Below, piece by piece: positions 1 through 9,724 of a stretch of DNA of 64,000 nucleotides. The stretch's first letter is position 1. Each line of letters starts with the position of its first letter. The stretch covers positions 1-64,000 of the forward strand of contig NZ_MOBX01000010.1 of the NCBI RefSeq assembly GCF_003732425.1, written 5' to 3'. The notes beneath the pieces were generated by a model. The model was not told the DNA's origin and searched no databases. It saw only the letters and a list, made by a program, of their open reading frames with translations. The translations under genes and the position numbers were made by a program. Origin of the DNA: Pseudomonas fluorescens (GTDB lineage: Bacteria > Pseudomonadota > Gammaproteobacteria > Pseudomonadales > Pseudomonadaceae).

Positions 1-62
1 CGATGTCCCCGGTCTAATTTGTAAAGGATGTACCGGTCTCTACAGTGAGGGGCCTTTGATCT

Positions 63-104
63 GGCTTTAGCTTTAGCTTTAGCTTTGGCTTTGGCTTTGG
101 CTTT
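63..104. repeat. Tandem hexamer, seven units of RGCTTT
   Basis: Seven consecutive 6-bp units are visible: GGCTTT, three AGCTTT, then three GGCTTT, followed by a partial unit. Unit purity is complete apart from the first base alternating G/A in blocks. On the other strand it would read as a Lys-Pro/Lys-Leu run, but no gene start supports translation. A repeat of this kind is prone to slippage. Confidence 0.85.
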
Positions 105-154
105 TGATCTTGATGTGGCTTTTGATTTTTTGCCCCATCGGCAGGCCGAGCGAA

Positions 155-259
155 GGTGTTCATCCGGGGGTTAGGCGCGCAGCGCCGTGCGGCGTAGCCG
201 CATACATCGAGAGGAGGTGCAGCGAAGCAAACCGTAGGCGATGCCCCCGGATGGACACC
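155..259. repeat. Inverted repeat with 16-bp near-perfect ends
   Basis: GGTGTTCATCCGGGGG at 155-170 pairs with CCCCCGGATGGACACC at 244-259 with a single mismatch. Inside lies a smaller hairpin, TGCGGC-GTA-GCCGCA at 188-202. The whole could fold as a branched RNA or cruciform. It carries no transposase and is too short to be an insertion sequence; a non-autonomous dispersed repeat is the best guess. Confidence 0.6.
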
Positions 260-425
260 GTAGCGAGGGAACACTGAGCCTCAGCGAAGTGCCGTACGCC
301 AGGGGCAAAGCCTTTTGGTTCCTTTTTGGCGTTTGAAAAAGGGACTCGCTGTAAGAGCGAAACCGCCAGCGGCAGCACCCGCAGCAACGGATATGTCCCC
401 AATTACAAAACCGCGAAAGCACAAA

Positions 426-457
426 CAAAAACGGCCCCTATATAAATAGAGGCCGTT
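426..457 (-). terminator. Intrinsic terminator of gltA
   Basis: Read on the minus strand, a 12-bp stem (AACGGCCTCTAT pairing with ATAGGGGCCGTT, one G-U type mismatch) with a 4-nt loop is followed by a T-rich tract. It lies about 40 nt past the gltA stop codon. Confidence 0.85.
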
Positions 458-494
458 CCCGGTACAACGCTAAGAAATTATCGCAAGACAAGTC

Positions 495-1784
495 TTATTT
501 GCGGTCTTCCAGCTTGGTAATGTCACGCGACTCATAGCCGGTGTACAACTGGCGCGGACGGCCAATCTTGTACGGGCTGGAGAGCATTTCTTTCCAGTGG
601 GAGATCCAGCCAACAGTACGTGCCAGCGCGAAAATCACGGTGAACATGCTAGTCGGAATGCCGATTGCCTTGAGGATGATCCCCGAATAGAAGTCGACGT
701 TCGGGTACAGCGAGCGCTCGATGAAGTACGGGTCGGTCAGCGCGATCTCTTCCAGGCGCATGGCCAGTTCGAGTTGCGGATCGTTGTTGATGCCCAGTTC
801 CTTCAGTACTTCGTCGCAGGTCTGCTTCATCACAGTCGCGCGAGGGTCGCGGTTCTTGTAAACGCGGTGACCGAAGCCCATCAGTTTGAACGGATCGTTC
901 TTGTCCTTGGCCTTGGCGATGAACTTGTCGATGTTCGACACATCGCCAATCTCGTCAAGCATGGTCAATACGGCTTCGTTCGCACCGCCGTGGGCAGGGC
1001 CCCACAGTGCGGCGATACCAGCGGCGATACAGGCGAACGGGTTGGCACCCGAAGAGCCGGCCAGGCGCACGGTGGAGGTCGATGCGTTCTGCTCGTGGTC
1101 GGCGTGGAGGATGAAGATCCGGTCCATGGCCTTGGCGAGCACCGGGCTGATCGGTTTGATCTCGCACGGGGTGTTGAACATCATGTGCAGGAAGTTTTCC
1201 GCGTACGTCAGGTCGTTGCGCGGGTACATCATGGGCTGGCCCATGGAGTACTTGTAAACCATCGCTGCCAGGGTCGGCATCTTGGCAACCAGGCGGATCG
1301 CGGAGATTTCGCGATGCTGCGGGTTATTGATGTCCAGGGAGTCGTGGTAGAAGGCCGAGAGGGCGCCGACTACACCGCACATGACGGCCATCGGGTGGGC
1401 GTCGCGACGGAAACCGTTGAAGAAGGTTTTCAACTGCTCGTGAACCATCGTGTGGTTTTTCACGGTGCTGACGAACTGGGCCTTCTGTTCTGCGGTCGGC
1501 AGTTCGCCGTTGAGCAGCAGGTAGCAGGTTTCCAGGTAGTCCGACTTTTCAGCCAGTTGTTCGATCGGGTAGCCGCGGTGCAACAGAATGCCGTTGTCGC
1601 CGTCGATATAGGTGATCTTCGACTCGCACGAGGCGGTCGACATGAAGCCTGGGTCGAAAGTGAAGCGGCCCGTGGCCGTCAGGCCCCGAACATCGATTAC
1701 ATCGGGACCAACGGTGCCGGTTAAAATGGGCAGCTCGACGGGGGCTGCGCCCTCGATGATCAACTGCGCTTTTTTGTCAGCCAT
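495..1784 (-). CDS. gltA: Citrate synthase (type II, hexameric)
   Basis: Condenses oxaloacetate and acetyl-CoA to citrate, the entry step of the TCA cycle, in the cytoplasm. The 429-residue length fits the NADH-sensitive Gram-negative type II enzymes. Catalytic residues are visible: His265 in [11 protein letters not shown], His306 in [13 protein letters not shown], and Asp364 in NVDFYSG. The start is ATG with AGGAGG just upstream. The gene is transcribed away from sdhC from its own promoter (1842-1869) and ends in an intrinsic terminator. The gltA/sdh divergence is the usual Pseudomonas arrangement. Nothing is unusual in the protein, and identification is secure. Confidence 0.98.
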   Translation of the reverse strand: MADKKAQLIIEGAAPVELPILTGTVGPDVIDVRGLTATGRFTFDPGFMSTASCESKITYIDGDNGILLHRGYPIEQLAEKSDYLETCYLLLNGELPTAEQKAQFVSTVKNHTMVHEQLKTFFNGFRRDAHPMAVMCGVVGALSAFYHDSLDINNPQHREISAIRLVAKMPTLAAMVYKYSMGQPMMYPRNDLTYAENFLHMMFNTPCEIKPISPVLAKAMDRIFILHADHEQNASTSTVRLAGSSGANPFACIAAGIAALWGPAHGGANEAVLTMLDEIGDVSNIDKFIAKAKDKNDPFKLMGFGHRVYKNRDPRATVMKQTCDEVLKELGINNDPQLELAMRLEEIALTDPYFIERSLYPNVDFYSGIILKAIGIPTSMFTVIFALARTVGWISHWKEMLSSPYKIGRPRQLYTGYESRDITKLEDRK

Positions 1785-1841
1785 GTGGCCTCCTATTTAT
1801 GCTTGAACCATCAGACAGACCCCCCACGCAGGGCCCGCACC

Positions 1842-1869
1842 ACTATAGTGAGATAAATTCGAATGTCAA
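1842..1869 (-). promoter_or_regulatory. Sigma70 promoter of gltA
   Basis: On the minus strand a perfect -35 TTGACA (1869-1864) is followed after 16 nt by TATAGT (1847-1842). It sits about 60 bp upstream of the gltA start codon. Confidence 0.75.
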
Positions 1870-1983
1870 TTTGCCTAAAGTCTTGCTCCAGAAGGCTTTA
1901 AGCGCACTTTTTCCTCGAAATTGACTGCCATTTACGCCTTTTATACGAGTTGTGCAATCAGCTATTTGGGGTAGGTGATTGCG

Positions 1984-2012
1984 TTGTCATTAGTAGCCTA
2001 ACTGTCTATACT
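1984..2012 (+). promoter_or_regulatory. Sigma70 promoter of the sdh-suc run
   Basis: TTGTCA (1984-1989) and TATACT (2007-2012) are separated by 17 nt, a near-consensus sigma70 promoter. It faces sdhC and is the strongest candidate for driving sdhCDAB and the downstream suc genes. Confidence 0.75.
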
Positions 2013-2146
2013 CGGCCACCGACCGCCATGGGCTTTTGGGCCTGCTTTATTGGGGGTCGCATCCCTGGGTGGTGGTTACCTGACCAGTGCACTCCCCAAC
2101 AACTTTGCCCTGATTGTTAGGGGCTCTTCAGTGTGAAAAAAAAGCC

Positions 2147-2521
2147 GTGAAAAGCCAACGACCTGTAAACCTAGACCTAAGGACCATCAAACTCCCCATC
2201 ACCGGCGTTACGTCGTTTCTTCACCGTGTTTCCGGCATCATCCTCTTCCTGGGTATCGGCTTCATGCTTTATGCATTGGGCAAGTCTCTGGGTTCCGAGG
2301 AAGGTTTTGCCGAAGTGAAGGCATGCTTGACCAGCCCGCTGGCCAAGTTCGTAGCATGGGGCCTCCTGTCCGCTCTGCTGTATCACCTGGTAGCCGGTGT
2401 GCGCCACTTGATCATGGACATGGGCATCGGTGAGACGCTGGAAGGCGGCCGCCTGGGCTCGAAAATCATCATCGCCATTTCCGTGGTGCTGATCGTTCTG
2501 GCAGGAGTTTGGATATGGTAA
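2147..2521 (+). CDS. sdhC: Succinate dehydrogenase cytochrome b556 subunit
   Basis: One of two membrane anchors of respiratory complex II; it helps bind heme b and ubiquinone in the inner membrane. I place the start at GTG 2147 (MKSQRPVNLDLRTIKLP), giving 124 residues, because this matches the family N-terminus; an upstream TTG in frame at 2114 would add residues the family lacks. Three hydrophobic segments are visible. The quinone-site motif SFLHRVSG lies near residues 21-28, and a heme-ligand histidine is likely in YHLVAGVRHLIMD. The gene overlaps sdhD by 7 nt, so the two anchors are probably translationally coupled. Confidence 0.93.
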   Translation: MKSQRPVNLDLRTIKLPITGVTSFLHRVSGIILFLGIGFMLYALGKSLGSEEGFAEVKACLTSPLAKFVAWGLLSALLYHLVAGVRHLIMDMGIGETLEGGRLGSKIIIAISVVLIVLAGVWIW

Positions 2522-2883
2522 CCAGCGTTACGAACCTTTCGCGTTCGGGCCTCTATGACTGGATGGCGCAACGTGTGTCTGCGGTTGTTCTCGCGGCTTA
2601 TTTCATTTTCCTGATCGGATACCTTGCAGCGAATCCGGGCATTGGCTACGACCAGTGGCACGGCCTGTTCGCTCACAACGGGATGCGTATCTTCAGTCTG
2701 CTGGCCCTCGTTGCCCTTGGCGCTCACGCCTGGGTCGGCATGTGGACCATCGCGACCGACTACCTGACGCCAATGGCGCTGGGCAAGTCCGCGACCGCAG
2801 TACGTTTCCTTTTCCAGGCAGTTTGCGGCATCGCGATGTTCGCTTACTTCGTCTGGGGTGTGCAGATTCTCTGGGGTATCTGA
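2515..2883 (+). CDS. sdhD: Succinate dehydrogenase hydrophobic membrane anchor
   Basis: Second membrane anchor of complex II, pairing with SdhC to hold heme b and form the quinone site. The 122-residue frame starts at ATG 2515, 7 nt after a GGAG at 2504-2507, inside the last codons of sdhC. Three transmembrane helices are apparent. The conserved HAWVGMWTIATDYL segment carries the likely heme histidine and the Asp-Tyr pair next to the quinone pocket. sdhA begins 3 nt after its stop. Family assignment rests on the motif, the size and the operon. Confidence 0.94.
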   Translation: MVTSVTNLSRSGLYDWMAQRVSAVVLAAYFIFLIGYLAANPGIGYDQWHGLFAHNGMRIFSLLALVALGAHAWVGMWTIATDYLTPMALGKSATAVRFLFQAVCGIAMFAYFVWGVQILWGI

Positions 2884-2886
2884 GTC

Positions 2887-4659
2887 ATGGCTAACATTCC
2901 AACGATTTCTTTCGACGCCATCATTATTGGTGGTGGCGGTGCCGGCATGCGCGCTGCGCTGCAACTGGCACAGGGCGGTCACAAGACTGCCGTGATCACC
3001 AAGGTTTTCCCGACCCGTTCGCACACTGTATCCGCCCAGGGCGGTATCACCTGCGCAATCGCGTCCGCTGACCCGAACGATGACTGGCGCTGGCACATGT
3101 ACGATACCGTCAAGGGTTCCGACTACATCGGTGACCAGGACGCTATCGAATACATGTGTCAGGAAGGCCCGGCTGCCGTTTTCGAACTGGACCACATGGG
3201 TCTGCCGTTCTCGCGTACCGAGCAAGGCCGTATCTATCAGCGTCCGTTCGGTGGTCAGTCCAAGGACTACGGCAAGGGCGGTCAAGCTGCACGTACTTGC
3301 GCGGCGTCCGACCGTACCGGTCACGCGCTGCTGCACACCCTTTATCAGGGCAACCTGAAAGCCGGTACCACGTTCCTGAACGAGTACTACGCTGTCGACC
3401 TGGTGAAAAACCAGGAAGGCGAATTCGTCGGTGTGATCGCGATCTGCATCGAAACCGGCGAAACCACCTACATCCGCGCCAAGGCCACTGTATTGGCTAC
3501 CGGCGGTGCAGGTCGTATCTACGCTTCCACCACCAACGCCCTGATCAACACCGGTGACGGCGTCGGCATGGCTCTGCGTGCTGGCGTACCGGTACAAGAC
3601 ATCGAAATGTGGCAGTTCCACCCGACCGGCATCGCCGGCGCCGGTGTACTGGTTACAGAAGGTTGCCGTGGTGAAGGTGGTTACCTGATCAACAAGCACG
3701 GCGAGCGTTTCATGGAGCGTTATGCTCCGAACGCCAAAGACCTTGCCGGTCGTGACGTGGTTGCTCGCTCGATGGTTAAAGAAATCATCGCCGGCAACGG
3801 TTGCGGTCCGAATGGCGACCACGTAATGCTCAAACTCGACCACTTGGGCGAGGAAGTGCTGCACAGCCGTCTGCCAGGCATCTGCGAACTGTCGAAGACT
3901 TTCGCTCACGTTGACCCGGTTGTTGCGCCAGTTCCGGTTGTTCCGACTTGCCACTATATGATGGGCGGCGTTGCCACCAACATTCATGGTCAGGCGATCA
4001 CCCAGGACGCCGACGGCGTCGATCAGATCATTCCTGGTCTGTTCGCAGTAGGTGAAGTGGCTTGCGTATCGGTACACGGTGCCAACCGTCTGGGCGGCAA
4101 CTCGCTGCTCGACCTGGTGGTATTCGGCCGCGCTGCCGGCCTGCACCTGGAAAAAGCACTGACCGACGGCATCGAATACGACGACGCTACCGAAGCCGAT
4201 ATCGAAGCAGCCCTGTCGCGTCTGAACGCGCTGAACAGCCGTACCGACGGCGAAGACGTCGCTACCCTGCGTCGCGAGCTGCAGAGCTGCATGCAGAACT
4301 ACTTCGGTGTATTCCGTACTGGCGAATACATGCAGAAGGGTATTGCTCAGCTGGCCGATCTGCGCAAGCGTATCGCCAACGTGAAGATCAACGATAAGTC
4401 GCAGGCGTTCAACACTGCCCGTATCGAAGCGCTGGAACTGCAAAACCTGCTGGAAGTGGCTGAAGCTACCGCCATCGCGGCCGAAGTACGTAAAGAGTCC
4501 CGCGGTGCTCACGCCCGTGAAGACTTTGAAGACCGTGACGACGAAAACTGGCTGTGCCACACCCTGTACTTCCCGGGTGACAAGCGCGTCACCAAGCGTG
4601 CCGTGAACTTCTCGCCGAAGACTGTTCCGACTTTCGAACCTAAAGTCCGGACTTATTAA
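2887..4659 (+). CDS. sdhA: Succinate dehydrogenase flavoprotein subunit
   Basis: Catalytic subunit of complex II; it oxidises succinate to fumarate and passes electrons through FAD to SdhB. At 590 residues it is family length. The N-terminal [11 protein letters not shown] dinucleotide fold is near residues 16-26. The covalent FAD histidine is His46 in [10 protein letters not shown]. Substrate-site features include the FHPTG segment and the C-terminal [14 protein letters not shown] stretch. The start ATG follows the sdhD stop with no extra spacer. Identification is secure. Confidence 0.98.
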   Translation: MANIPTISFDAIIIGGGGAGMRAALQLAQGGHKTAVITKVFPTRSHTVSAQGGITCAIASADPNDDWRWHMYDTVKGSDYIGDQDAIEYMCQEGPAAVFELDHMGLPFSRTEQGRIYQRPFGGQSKDYGKGGQAARTCAASDRTGHALLHTLYQGNLKAGTTFLNEYYAVDLVKNQEGEFVGVIAICIETGETTYIRAKATVLATGGAGRIYASTTNALINTGDGVGMALRAGVPVQDIEMWQFHPTGIAGAGVLVTEGCRGEGGYLINKHGERFMERYAPNAKDLAGRDVVARSMVKEIIAGNGCGPNGDHVMLKLDHLGEEVLHSRLPGICELSKTFAHVDPVVAPVPVVPTCHYMMGGVATNIHGQAITQDADGVDQIIPGLFAVGEVACVSVHGANRLGGNSLLDLVVFGRAAGLHLEKALTDGIEYDDATEADIEAALSRLNALNSRTDGEDVATLRRELQSCMQNYFGVFRTGEYMQKGIAQLADLRKRIANVKINDKSQAFNTARIEALELQNLLEVAEATAIAAEVRKESRGAHAREDFEDRDDENWLCHTLYFPGDKRVTKRAVNFSPKTVPTFEPKVRTY

Positions 4660-4670
4660 GGGTGACCGCC

Positions 4671-5375
4671 ATGTTGCAAGTCAGTGTTTATCGCTACAAC
4701 CCTGATCAGGACGCTGCGCCGTTCATGCAGGAATTCCAGGTCGATACCGGTGGTAAAGACCTGATGGTGCTGGACGTGCTGGCCCTGATCAAAGAGCAGG
4801 ACGAGGGTTTCTCCTATCGTCGCTCTTGCCGTGAAGGCGTCTGCGGCTCCGACGGCATGAACATCAACGGCAAAAACGGTCTGGCGTGCATCACGCCGCT
4901 GTCCGCCGTTGTAAAAGGTAACAAGCTGATCGTTCGTCCGCTGCCAGGTTTGCCGGTTATCCGTGACCTGGTCGTCGATATGAGCATCTTCTACAAGCAA
5001 TACGAGAAGGTGAAGCCTTACCTGCAGAACGACACGCCGGCTCCGGCCATCGAGCGTCTGCAGTCGCCAGAAGAGCGTGAAAAACTCGACGGTCTGTACG
5101 AGTGCATCCTGTGCGCTTGCTGCTCGACCTCTTGCCCGTCCTTCTGGTGGAACCCGGACAAGTTCCTGGGTCCAGCTGCGCTGCTGCAAGCCTACCGCTT
5201 CCTGGCAGACAGCCGTGACACCAAGACCAACGAGCGTCTGGCTTCGCTCGATGACCCGTTCAGCGTCTTCCGCTGCCGGGGCATCATGAACTGCGTCAAC
5301 GTATGTCCGAAAGGCCTGAACCCGACTAAGGCCATCGGTCACATCCGTAACATGCTGCTTTCGAGCGGCGTGTGA
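4671..5375 (+). CDS. sdhB: Succinate dehydrogenase iron-sulfur subunit
   Basis: Electron-transfer subunit of complex II. The 234-residue protein shows all three cluster motifs in order: the [2Fe-2S] set in SCREGVCGSDG and GLAC, the [4Fe-4S] set in CILCACCSTSCP, and the [3Fe-4S] set in CRGIMNCVNVCPKG. I chose ATG 4671 because AAGGGTGA lies 5 nt before it and the family starts MLQVSVYRY; an in-frame GTG at 4662 falls inside that ribosome site. It is the last sdh gene, followed by a 251-nt gap before sucA. Confidence 0.98.
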   Translation: MLQVSVYRYNPDQDAAPFMQEFQVDTGGKDLMVLDVLALIKEQDEGFSYRRSCREGVCGSDGMNINGKNGLACITPLSAVVKGNKLIVRPLPGLPVIRDLVVDMSIFYKQYEKVKPYLQNDTPAPAIERLQSPEEREKLDGLYECILCACCSTSCPSFWWNPDKFLGPAALLQAYRFLADSRDTKTNERLASLDDPFSVFRCRGIMNCVNVCPKGLNPTKAIGHIRNMLLSSGV

Positions 5376-5411
5376 TTCAGCTGCTGTAACCGCTGTACCG
5401 TAGAGGCTGTG

Positions 5412-5432
5412 GCGCGGGCTTCAACCCGCGTC
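5412..5432 (+). other. Hairpin in the sdhB-sucA spacer
   Basis: CGCGGG-CTTCAA-CCCGCG forms a compact stem without a following T-tract. A second one, TCCGGG-CTGGTA-CCCGGA, lies near 5500-5520. They could limit read-through or protect mRNA ends between sdhCDAB and sucAB. They are not convincing intrinsic terminators. Confidence 0.45.
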
Positions 5433-5626
5433 ATGGCTATAACCAGAGCAGTAGCCACAAGCTGCCGCTCTTATTTTGAAGAAATGAGACAAGCAGGGGC
5501 ATCCGGGCTGGTACCCGGACTATCAGTGTGATCCTAAGTGGCTTGTTTTAGTCGCTGCATTCGGACTTCTGCAAGTTTGCTCGGTGTCGACACCGATGGT
5601 GTTCCCCTAACCGAGGGTGACCAAGC

Positions 5627-8458
5627 ATGCAAGAAAGCGTGATGCAGCGCATGTGGAACAGCGCCTACCTTTCAGGTGGAAACGCTGCCTATGTGGAAGA
5701 GCTTTATGAGCTCTACCTGCACGACCCTAACGCTGTGCCAGAAGAGTGGCGCACCTACTTTCAGAAGTTGCCTGCCGACGGCAACTCTGCCACTGATGTT
5801 TCGCACTCCACAATTCGCGATCATTTCGTGCTGCTGGCAAAGAACCAGCGCCGCGCCCAACCGGTTTCCGCCGGCAGCGTGAGCAGTGAGCACGAGAAGA
5901 AGCAAGTTGAAGTGCTGCGATTGATCCAGGCCTACCGTATGCGTGGCCACCAGGCAGCCCAGCTTGACCCGCTGGGACTGTGGCAGCGTCCTGCACCTGC
6001 AGACCTGTCGATCAATCATTACGGCTTGACCAATGCCGATCTTGATACGACCTTCCGTGCCGGCGACCTGTTCATCGGCAAAGAGGAAGCGAGCCTACGC
6101 GAAATTCACGAAGCGTTGCAGCAGACATATTGCCGCACCATCGGCGCTGAATTTACGCACATCACCGATTCCGAGCAGCGCCAGTGGTTCCAGCAGCGTC
6201 TGGAAAGCGTGCGTGGTCGTCCGACTTACTCCGCCGACATCAAGAGCCACCTGCTTGAGCGCGTGACTGCCGGTGAAGGCCTGGAAAAATACCTGGGCAC
6301 CAAATACCCGGGCACCAAGCGTTTCGGTCTGGAAGGCGGCGAAAGCCTGATTCCGATGCTCGACGAACTGATCCAGCGTTCCGGTTCCTACGGCACCAAG
6401 GAAGTCGTCATCGGCATGGCCCACCGTGGTCGTCTGAACGTGCTGGTCAATACCTTCGGCAAGAACCCGCGCGAGCTGTTCGACGAGTTCGAAGGCAAGA
6501 AGAAGGTCGAGCTGGGTTCCGGTGACGTCAAATACCACCAGGGCTTCTCGTCCAACGTGATGACCGCCGGCGGTGAAGTTCACCTGGCCATGGCGTTCAA
6601 CCCGTCCCACCTGGAAATCGTTTCCCCGGTGGTAGAAGGTTCGGTTCGCGCCCGTCAGGATCGTCGTAACGACCCGACCGGTGAGAAGGTTCTGCCGATC
6701 TCCATCCACGGTGACGCTGCATTCGCAGGTCAGGGCGTGGTCATGGAAACCTTCCAGATGTCGCAGACCCGCGGTTTCAAGACCGGCGGTACCGTGCACA
6801 TCGTGATCAACAACCAGGTCGGTTTCACCATCAGCAACCCGCTGGACTCGCGTTCCACCGAGTACGCCACCGACGTTGCGAAGATGATCCAGGCACCGAT
6901 CCTCCATGTGAATGGTGATGATCCGGAAGCCGTGTTGTTCGTGACCCAGCTGGCCATCGACTACCGCATGCAGTTCAAGCGTGACGTGGTAATCGACCTG
7001 GTCTGCTACCGTCGTCGCGGCCACAACGAGGCCGACGAGCCAAGCGGTACCCAGCCTCTGATGTATCAGCAGATCACCAAACAGCGCACCACCCGTGAGC
7101 TGTACGCTGATCGTCTGACCCAGGGCGGTGTACTGGACGCAGAGCGTGTTCAGGCGAAAGTCGACGAATACCGTAACGCGCTGGACAACGGTCTGCACGT
7201 CGTGAAATCGCTGGTCAAAGAGCCGAACAAAGAACTGTTCGTAGACTGGCGTCCGTATCTGGGCCACGCCTGGACTGCGCGTCACGACACGCGTTTCGAT
7301 CTGAAGACCCTGCAAGAACTGTCCGCCAAGCTGCTGGAAATTCCGGAAGGCTTCGTGGTTCAGCGTCAGGTTTCGAAGATCTACGAAGACCGTCAGAAGA
7401 TGCAAGCCGGCGGCCTGCCGATCAACTGGGGTTACGCCGAAACCATGGCGTACGCGACCCTGGCGTTCGAAGGTCACCCGATCCGCATGACCGGTCAGGA
7501 CATCGGCCGCGGTACGTTCTCGCACCGTCACGCTGTGTTGCACAACCAGAAAGACGCGGGCACCTACATTCCGCTGCAGCACCTGTACGACGGTCAGCCA
7601 CGTTTTGACCTGTACGACTCGTTCCTCTCGGAAGAGGCGGTACTGGCGTTCGAATACGGTTATTCGACCACCACGCCGGATGCGCTGGTGATCTGGGAAG
7701 CCCAGTTCGGCGACTTCGCCAACGGTGCACAGGTTGTAATCGACCAGTTCATCACCAGCGGCGAGCACAAGTGGGGCCGTCTTTGCGGTCTGACCATGTT
7801 GTTGCCACACGGTTACGAAGGTCAGGGTCCTGAGCACAGCTCGGCACGTCTTGAGCGTTACCTGCAATTGTGCGCCGAGCACAACATTCAGGTCGCCGTG
7901 CCGACCACGCCAGCACAGATCTACCACTTGCTGCGTCGTCAGGTCATTCGTCCGCTGCGCAAGCCGCTGATCGTGCTGACTCCAAAGTCGCTGCTGCGCC
8001 ACAAGCTGGCCATCTCGACCCTGGAAGATCTGGCCGAAGGTTCGTTCCAGACCGTGATCCCGGAAATCGATACTCTGGACCCGAAAAAGGTCGAGCGTGT
8101 TGTTCTGTGTAGCGGCAAGGTCTACTACGACCTGCTGGAAAAACGCCGTGCCGAAGGCCGTGAAGATATCGCCATCGTGCGGATCGAGCAGCTGTATCCG
8201 TTCCCTGAGGACGACTTGAAAGAAGTCCTGGCTCCATACACCAACGTCAAACATGCCGTTTGGTGTCAGGAAGAGCCGATGAACCAGGGCGCTTGGTACT
8301 GCAGCCAACATCACTTGCGTCGCAGCATCGGTAACCTCGACAAGTCTCTCGTACTTGAGTACGCGGGCCGTGAGGCTTCTGCTGCACCTGCTTGTGGTTA
8401 CGCATCGATGCACGCCGAGCAGCAGGAAAAACTGCTGCAAGATGCTTTCACTGTTTAA
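5627..8458 (+). CDS. sucA: 2-oxoglutarate dehydrogenase E1 component
   Basis: Thiamine-diphosphate decarboxylase of the 2-oxoglutarate dehydrogenase complex; it converts 2-oxoglutarate to a succinyl group carried on the E2 lipoyl arm. The 943-residue length is typical. Motifs visible include GMAHRGRLNVL, KYHQGFSSN, the ThDP-binding span from GDAAFAGQG to NNQVGFT, and RRRGHNEADEP. The C-terminal transketolase-like domain carries GTFSHRHAVL. The start ATG 5627 follows a GAGGGTGA ribosome site. sucB follows after 44 nt. Confidence 0.97.
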   Translation: MQESVMQRMWNSAYLSGGNAAYVEELYELYLHDPNAVPEEWRTYFQKLPADGNSATDVSHSTIRDHFVLLAKNQRRAQPVSAGSVSSEHEKKQVEVLRLIQAYRMRGHQAAQLDPLGLWQRPAPADLSINHYGLTNADLDTTFRAGDLFIGKEEASLREIHEALQQTYCRTIGAEFTHITDSEQRQWFQQRLESVRGRPTYSADIKSHLLERVTAGEGLEKYLGTKYPGTKRFGLEGGESLIPMLDELIQRSGSYGTKEVVIGMAHRGRLNVLVNTFGKNPRELFDEFEGKKKVELGSGDVKYHQGFSSNVMTAGGEVHLAMAFNPSHLEIVSPVVEGSVRARQDRRNDPTGEKVLPISIHGDAAFAGQGVVMETFQMSQTRGFKTGGTVHIVINNQVGFTISNPLDSRSTEYATDVAKMIQAPILHVNGDDPEAVLFVTQLAIDYRMQFKRDVVIDLVCYRRRGHNEADEPSGTQPLMYQQITKQRTTRELYADRLTQGGVLDAERVQAKVDEYRNALDNGLHVVKSLVKEPNKELFVDWRPYLGHAWTARHDTRFDLKTLQELSAKLLEIPEGFVVQRQVSKIYEDRQKMQAGGLPINWGYAETMAYATLAFEGHPIRMTGQDIGRGTFSHRHAVLHNQKDAGTYIPLQHLYDGQPRFDLYDSFLSEEAVLAFEYGYSTTTPDALVIWEAQFGDFANGAQVVIDQFITSGEHKWGRLCGLTMLLPHGYEGQGPEHSSARLERYLQLCAEHNIQVAVPTTPAQIYHLLRRQVIRPLRKPLIVLTPKSLLRHKLAISTLEDLAEGSFQTVIPEIDTLDPKKVERVVLCSGKVYYDLLEKRRAEGREDIAIVRIEQLYPFPEDDLKEVLAPYTNVKHAVWCQEEPMNQGAWYCSQHHLRRSIGNLDKSLVLEYAGREASAAPACGYASMHAEQQEKLLQDAFTV

Positions 8459-8502
8459 CGCCTTCGCGCTGACTGAAACCGAATTTTAAGGACCCACAGA
8501 TA

Positions 8503-9720
8503 ATGGCTATCGAAATCAAAGCCCCGTCATTCCCGGAATCGGTTGCCGATGGCACCGTTGCCACTTGGCACAAGAAACCAGGTGAGGCCGTCAAGCGTGA
8601 CGACCTGATTGTCGACATCGAAACCGACAAAGTCGTACTCGAAGTCCTGGCTGAAGCTGACGGCGTGTTGGGCGCAATCGTTGCCAACGAAGGCGATACC
8701 GTTCTTTCCAACCAGGTACTGGGCTCGATCGAAGAGGGCAGCGCTGCCGCTGCTCCAGCCGCCGCTGCTGCTCCGGCTGCTGCTGCCGCTCCAGCTGCTG
8801 GCGAAGGTGAAGACGATCCTGTTGCTGCTCCGGCTGCGCGCAAGCTGGCTGAAGAAAACGGCATCAACATCGCTTCCGTTGCCGGCACCGGCAAAGGCGG
8901 TCGTGTGACCAAGGAAGACGTGGTGGCTGCTGTTGCTGCGAAGAAAGCCGCTCCGGCTGCCGCGCCTGCCAAGGCTGCTGCGCCTTCGGCTGCCGCTCCG
9001 GTGTTCGCCGCTGGCGACCGCATCGAGAAGCGCGTACCGATGACCCGCGTTCGTGCCACCGTGGCCAAGCGTCTGGTTGAAGCACAGTCGAACATGGCGA
9101 TGCTGACCACTTTCAACGAAGTCGACATGACCGAAGTCATGGCCCTGCGTTCGAAGTACAAGGATCTGTTCGAGAAGTCCCACAACGGCGTACGCCTGGG
9201 CTTCATGTCGTTCTTCGTCAAGGCCGCTACTGAAGCGCTGAAACGCTTCCCGGCTGTCAACGCGTCGATCGACGGCGGCGACATCGTTTACCACGGCTAC
9301 GCGGACATCGGCGTTGCCGTTTCCAGCGATCGTGGTCTGGTTGTACCGGTTCTGCGTAACGCCGAACTGATGAGCCTGGCTGAAATCGAAGGCGGCATCG
9401 CCACCTTCGGCAAGAAAGCCCGTGACGGCAAACTGTCGATGGACGAGATGACCGGTGGTACCTTCACCATCACTAACGGTGGTACCTTCGGTTCGATGAT
9501 GTCGACCCCGATCGTCAACCCGCCGCAGGCAGCGATTCTGGGCATGCACAACATCATCCAGCGTCCTATGGCCATCAACGGTCAGGTCGTTATCCGTCCG
9601 ATGATGTACCTGGCACTGTCCTACGATCACCGTCTGATCGATGGCAAAGAAGCTGTAACCTTCCTGGTGACCATCAAGAACCTGCTGGAAGATCCGGCTC
9701 GTCTGTTGCTGGATATCTGA
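8503..9720 (+). CDS. sucB: 2-oxoglutarate dehydrogenase E2 (dihydrolipoyl succinyltransferase)
   Basis: Core of the 2-oxoglutarate dehydrogenase complex, transferring succinyl from lipoyl to CoA. Domain order in 405 residues: an N-terminal lipoyl domain with the modified Lys43 in ETDKVVLEV; an Ala/Pro linker rich in [11 protein letters not shown]; an E3-binding domain around [11 protein letters not shown] and [11 protein letters not shown]; a second Ala-rich linker; and a C-terminal catalytic domain with His376 and Asp380 in YDHRLIDG. The start has AAGGA upstream. It lies between sucA and lpdG as expected. Confidence 0.98.
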   Translation: MAIEIKAPSFPESVADGTVATWHKKPGEAVKRDDLIVDIETDKVVLEVLAEADGVLGAIVANEGDTVLSNQVLGSIEEGSAAAAPAAAAAPAAAAAPAAGEGEDDPVAAPAARKLAEENGINIASVAGTGKGGRVTKEDVVAAVAAKKAAPAAAPAKAAAPSAAAPVFAAGDRIEKRVPMTRVRATVAKRLVEAQSNMAMLTTFNEVDMTEVMALRSKYKDLFEKSHNGVRLGFMSFFVKAATEALKRFPAVNASIDGGDIVYHGYADIGVAVSSDRGLVVPVLRNAELMSLAEIEGGIATFGKKARDGKLSMDEMTGGTFTITNGGTFGSMMSTPIVNPPQAAILGMHNIIQRPMAINGQVVIRPMMYLALSYDHRLIDGKEAVTFLVTIKNLLEDPARLLLDI

Positions 9721-9724
9721 TAGA

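Larger units (their letters stand above)
1..494. other. Non-coding repeat-rich region downstream of gltA
   Basis: I see no credible gene here. The short open frames on either strand cross repeats and lack ribosome binding sites. The stretch holds a hexamer tandem (63-104), a near-perfect inverted repeat (155-259), further low-complexity sequence to about 420, and the gltA terminator (426-457). Its texture differs from the coding sequence beside it and looks like a dispersed intergenic repeat; I cannot name the family from sequence alone. Confidence 0.6.
1785..2146. other. Divergent gltA-sdhC intergenic region
   Basis: This 362-bp spacer contains back-to-back promoters: TTGACA-16-TATAGT for gltA on the minus strand and TTGTCA-17-TATACT for sdh on the plus strand. 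The 114 bp between the two -35 boxes is relatively AT-rich and would hold any shared control sites, but I see no clear operator palindrome. From the predicted sdh start point near 2019 the sdhC leader is about 130 nt. Confidence 0.7.

Noticed and set aside
597-1724. 375-codon open frame antisense to gltA
   Set aside because: It is a high-GC shadow of citrate synthase with no ribosome site, domain or conservation of its own.
2383-4560. 725-codon minus-strand frame across sdhD and sdhA
   Set aside because: Long antisense frames are expected opposite GC-rich coding sequence; the composition (His, Gln, Arg, Val rich) is typical of shadows, and sdhA is secure on the other strand.
5399-5626. A small RNA or terminator between sdhB and sucA
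   Set aside because: Hairpins exist but lack T-tracts, and I see no promoter within the gap; left only as a structural note.
6095-8440. 781-codon minus-strand frame across sucA
   Set aside because: Same shadow pattern opposite a secure 2-oxoglutarate dehydrogenase gene.
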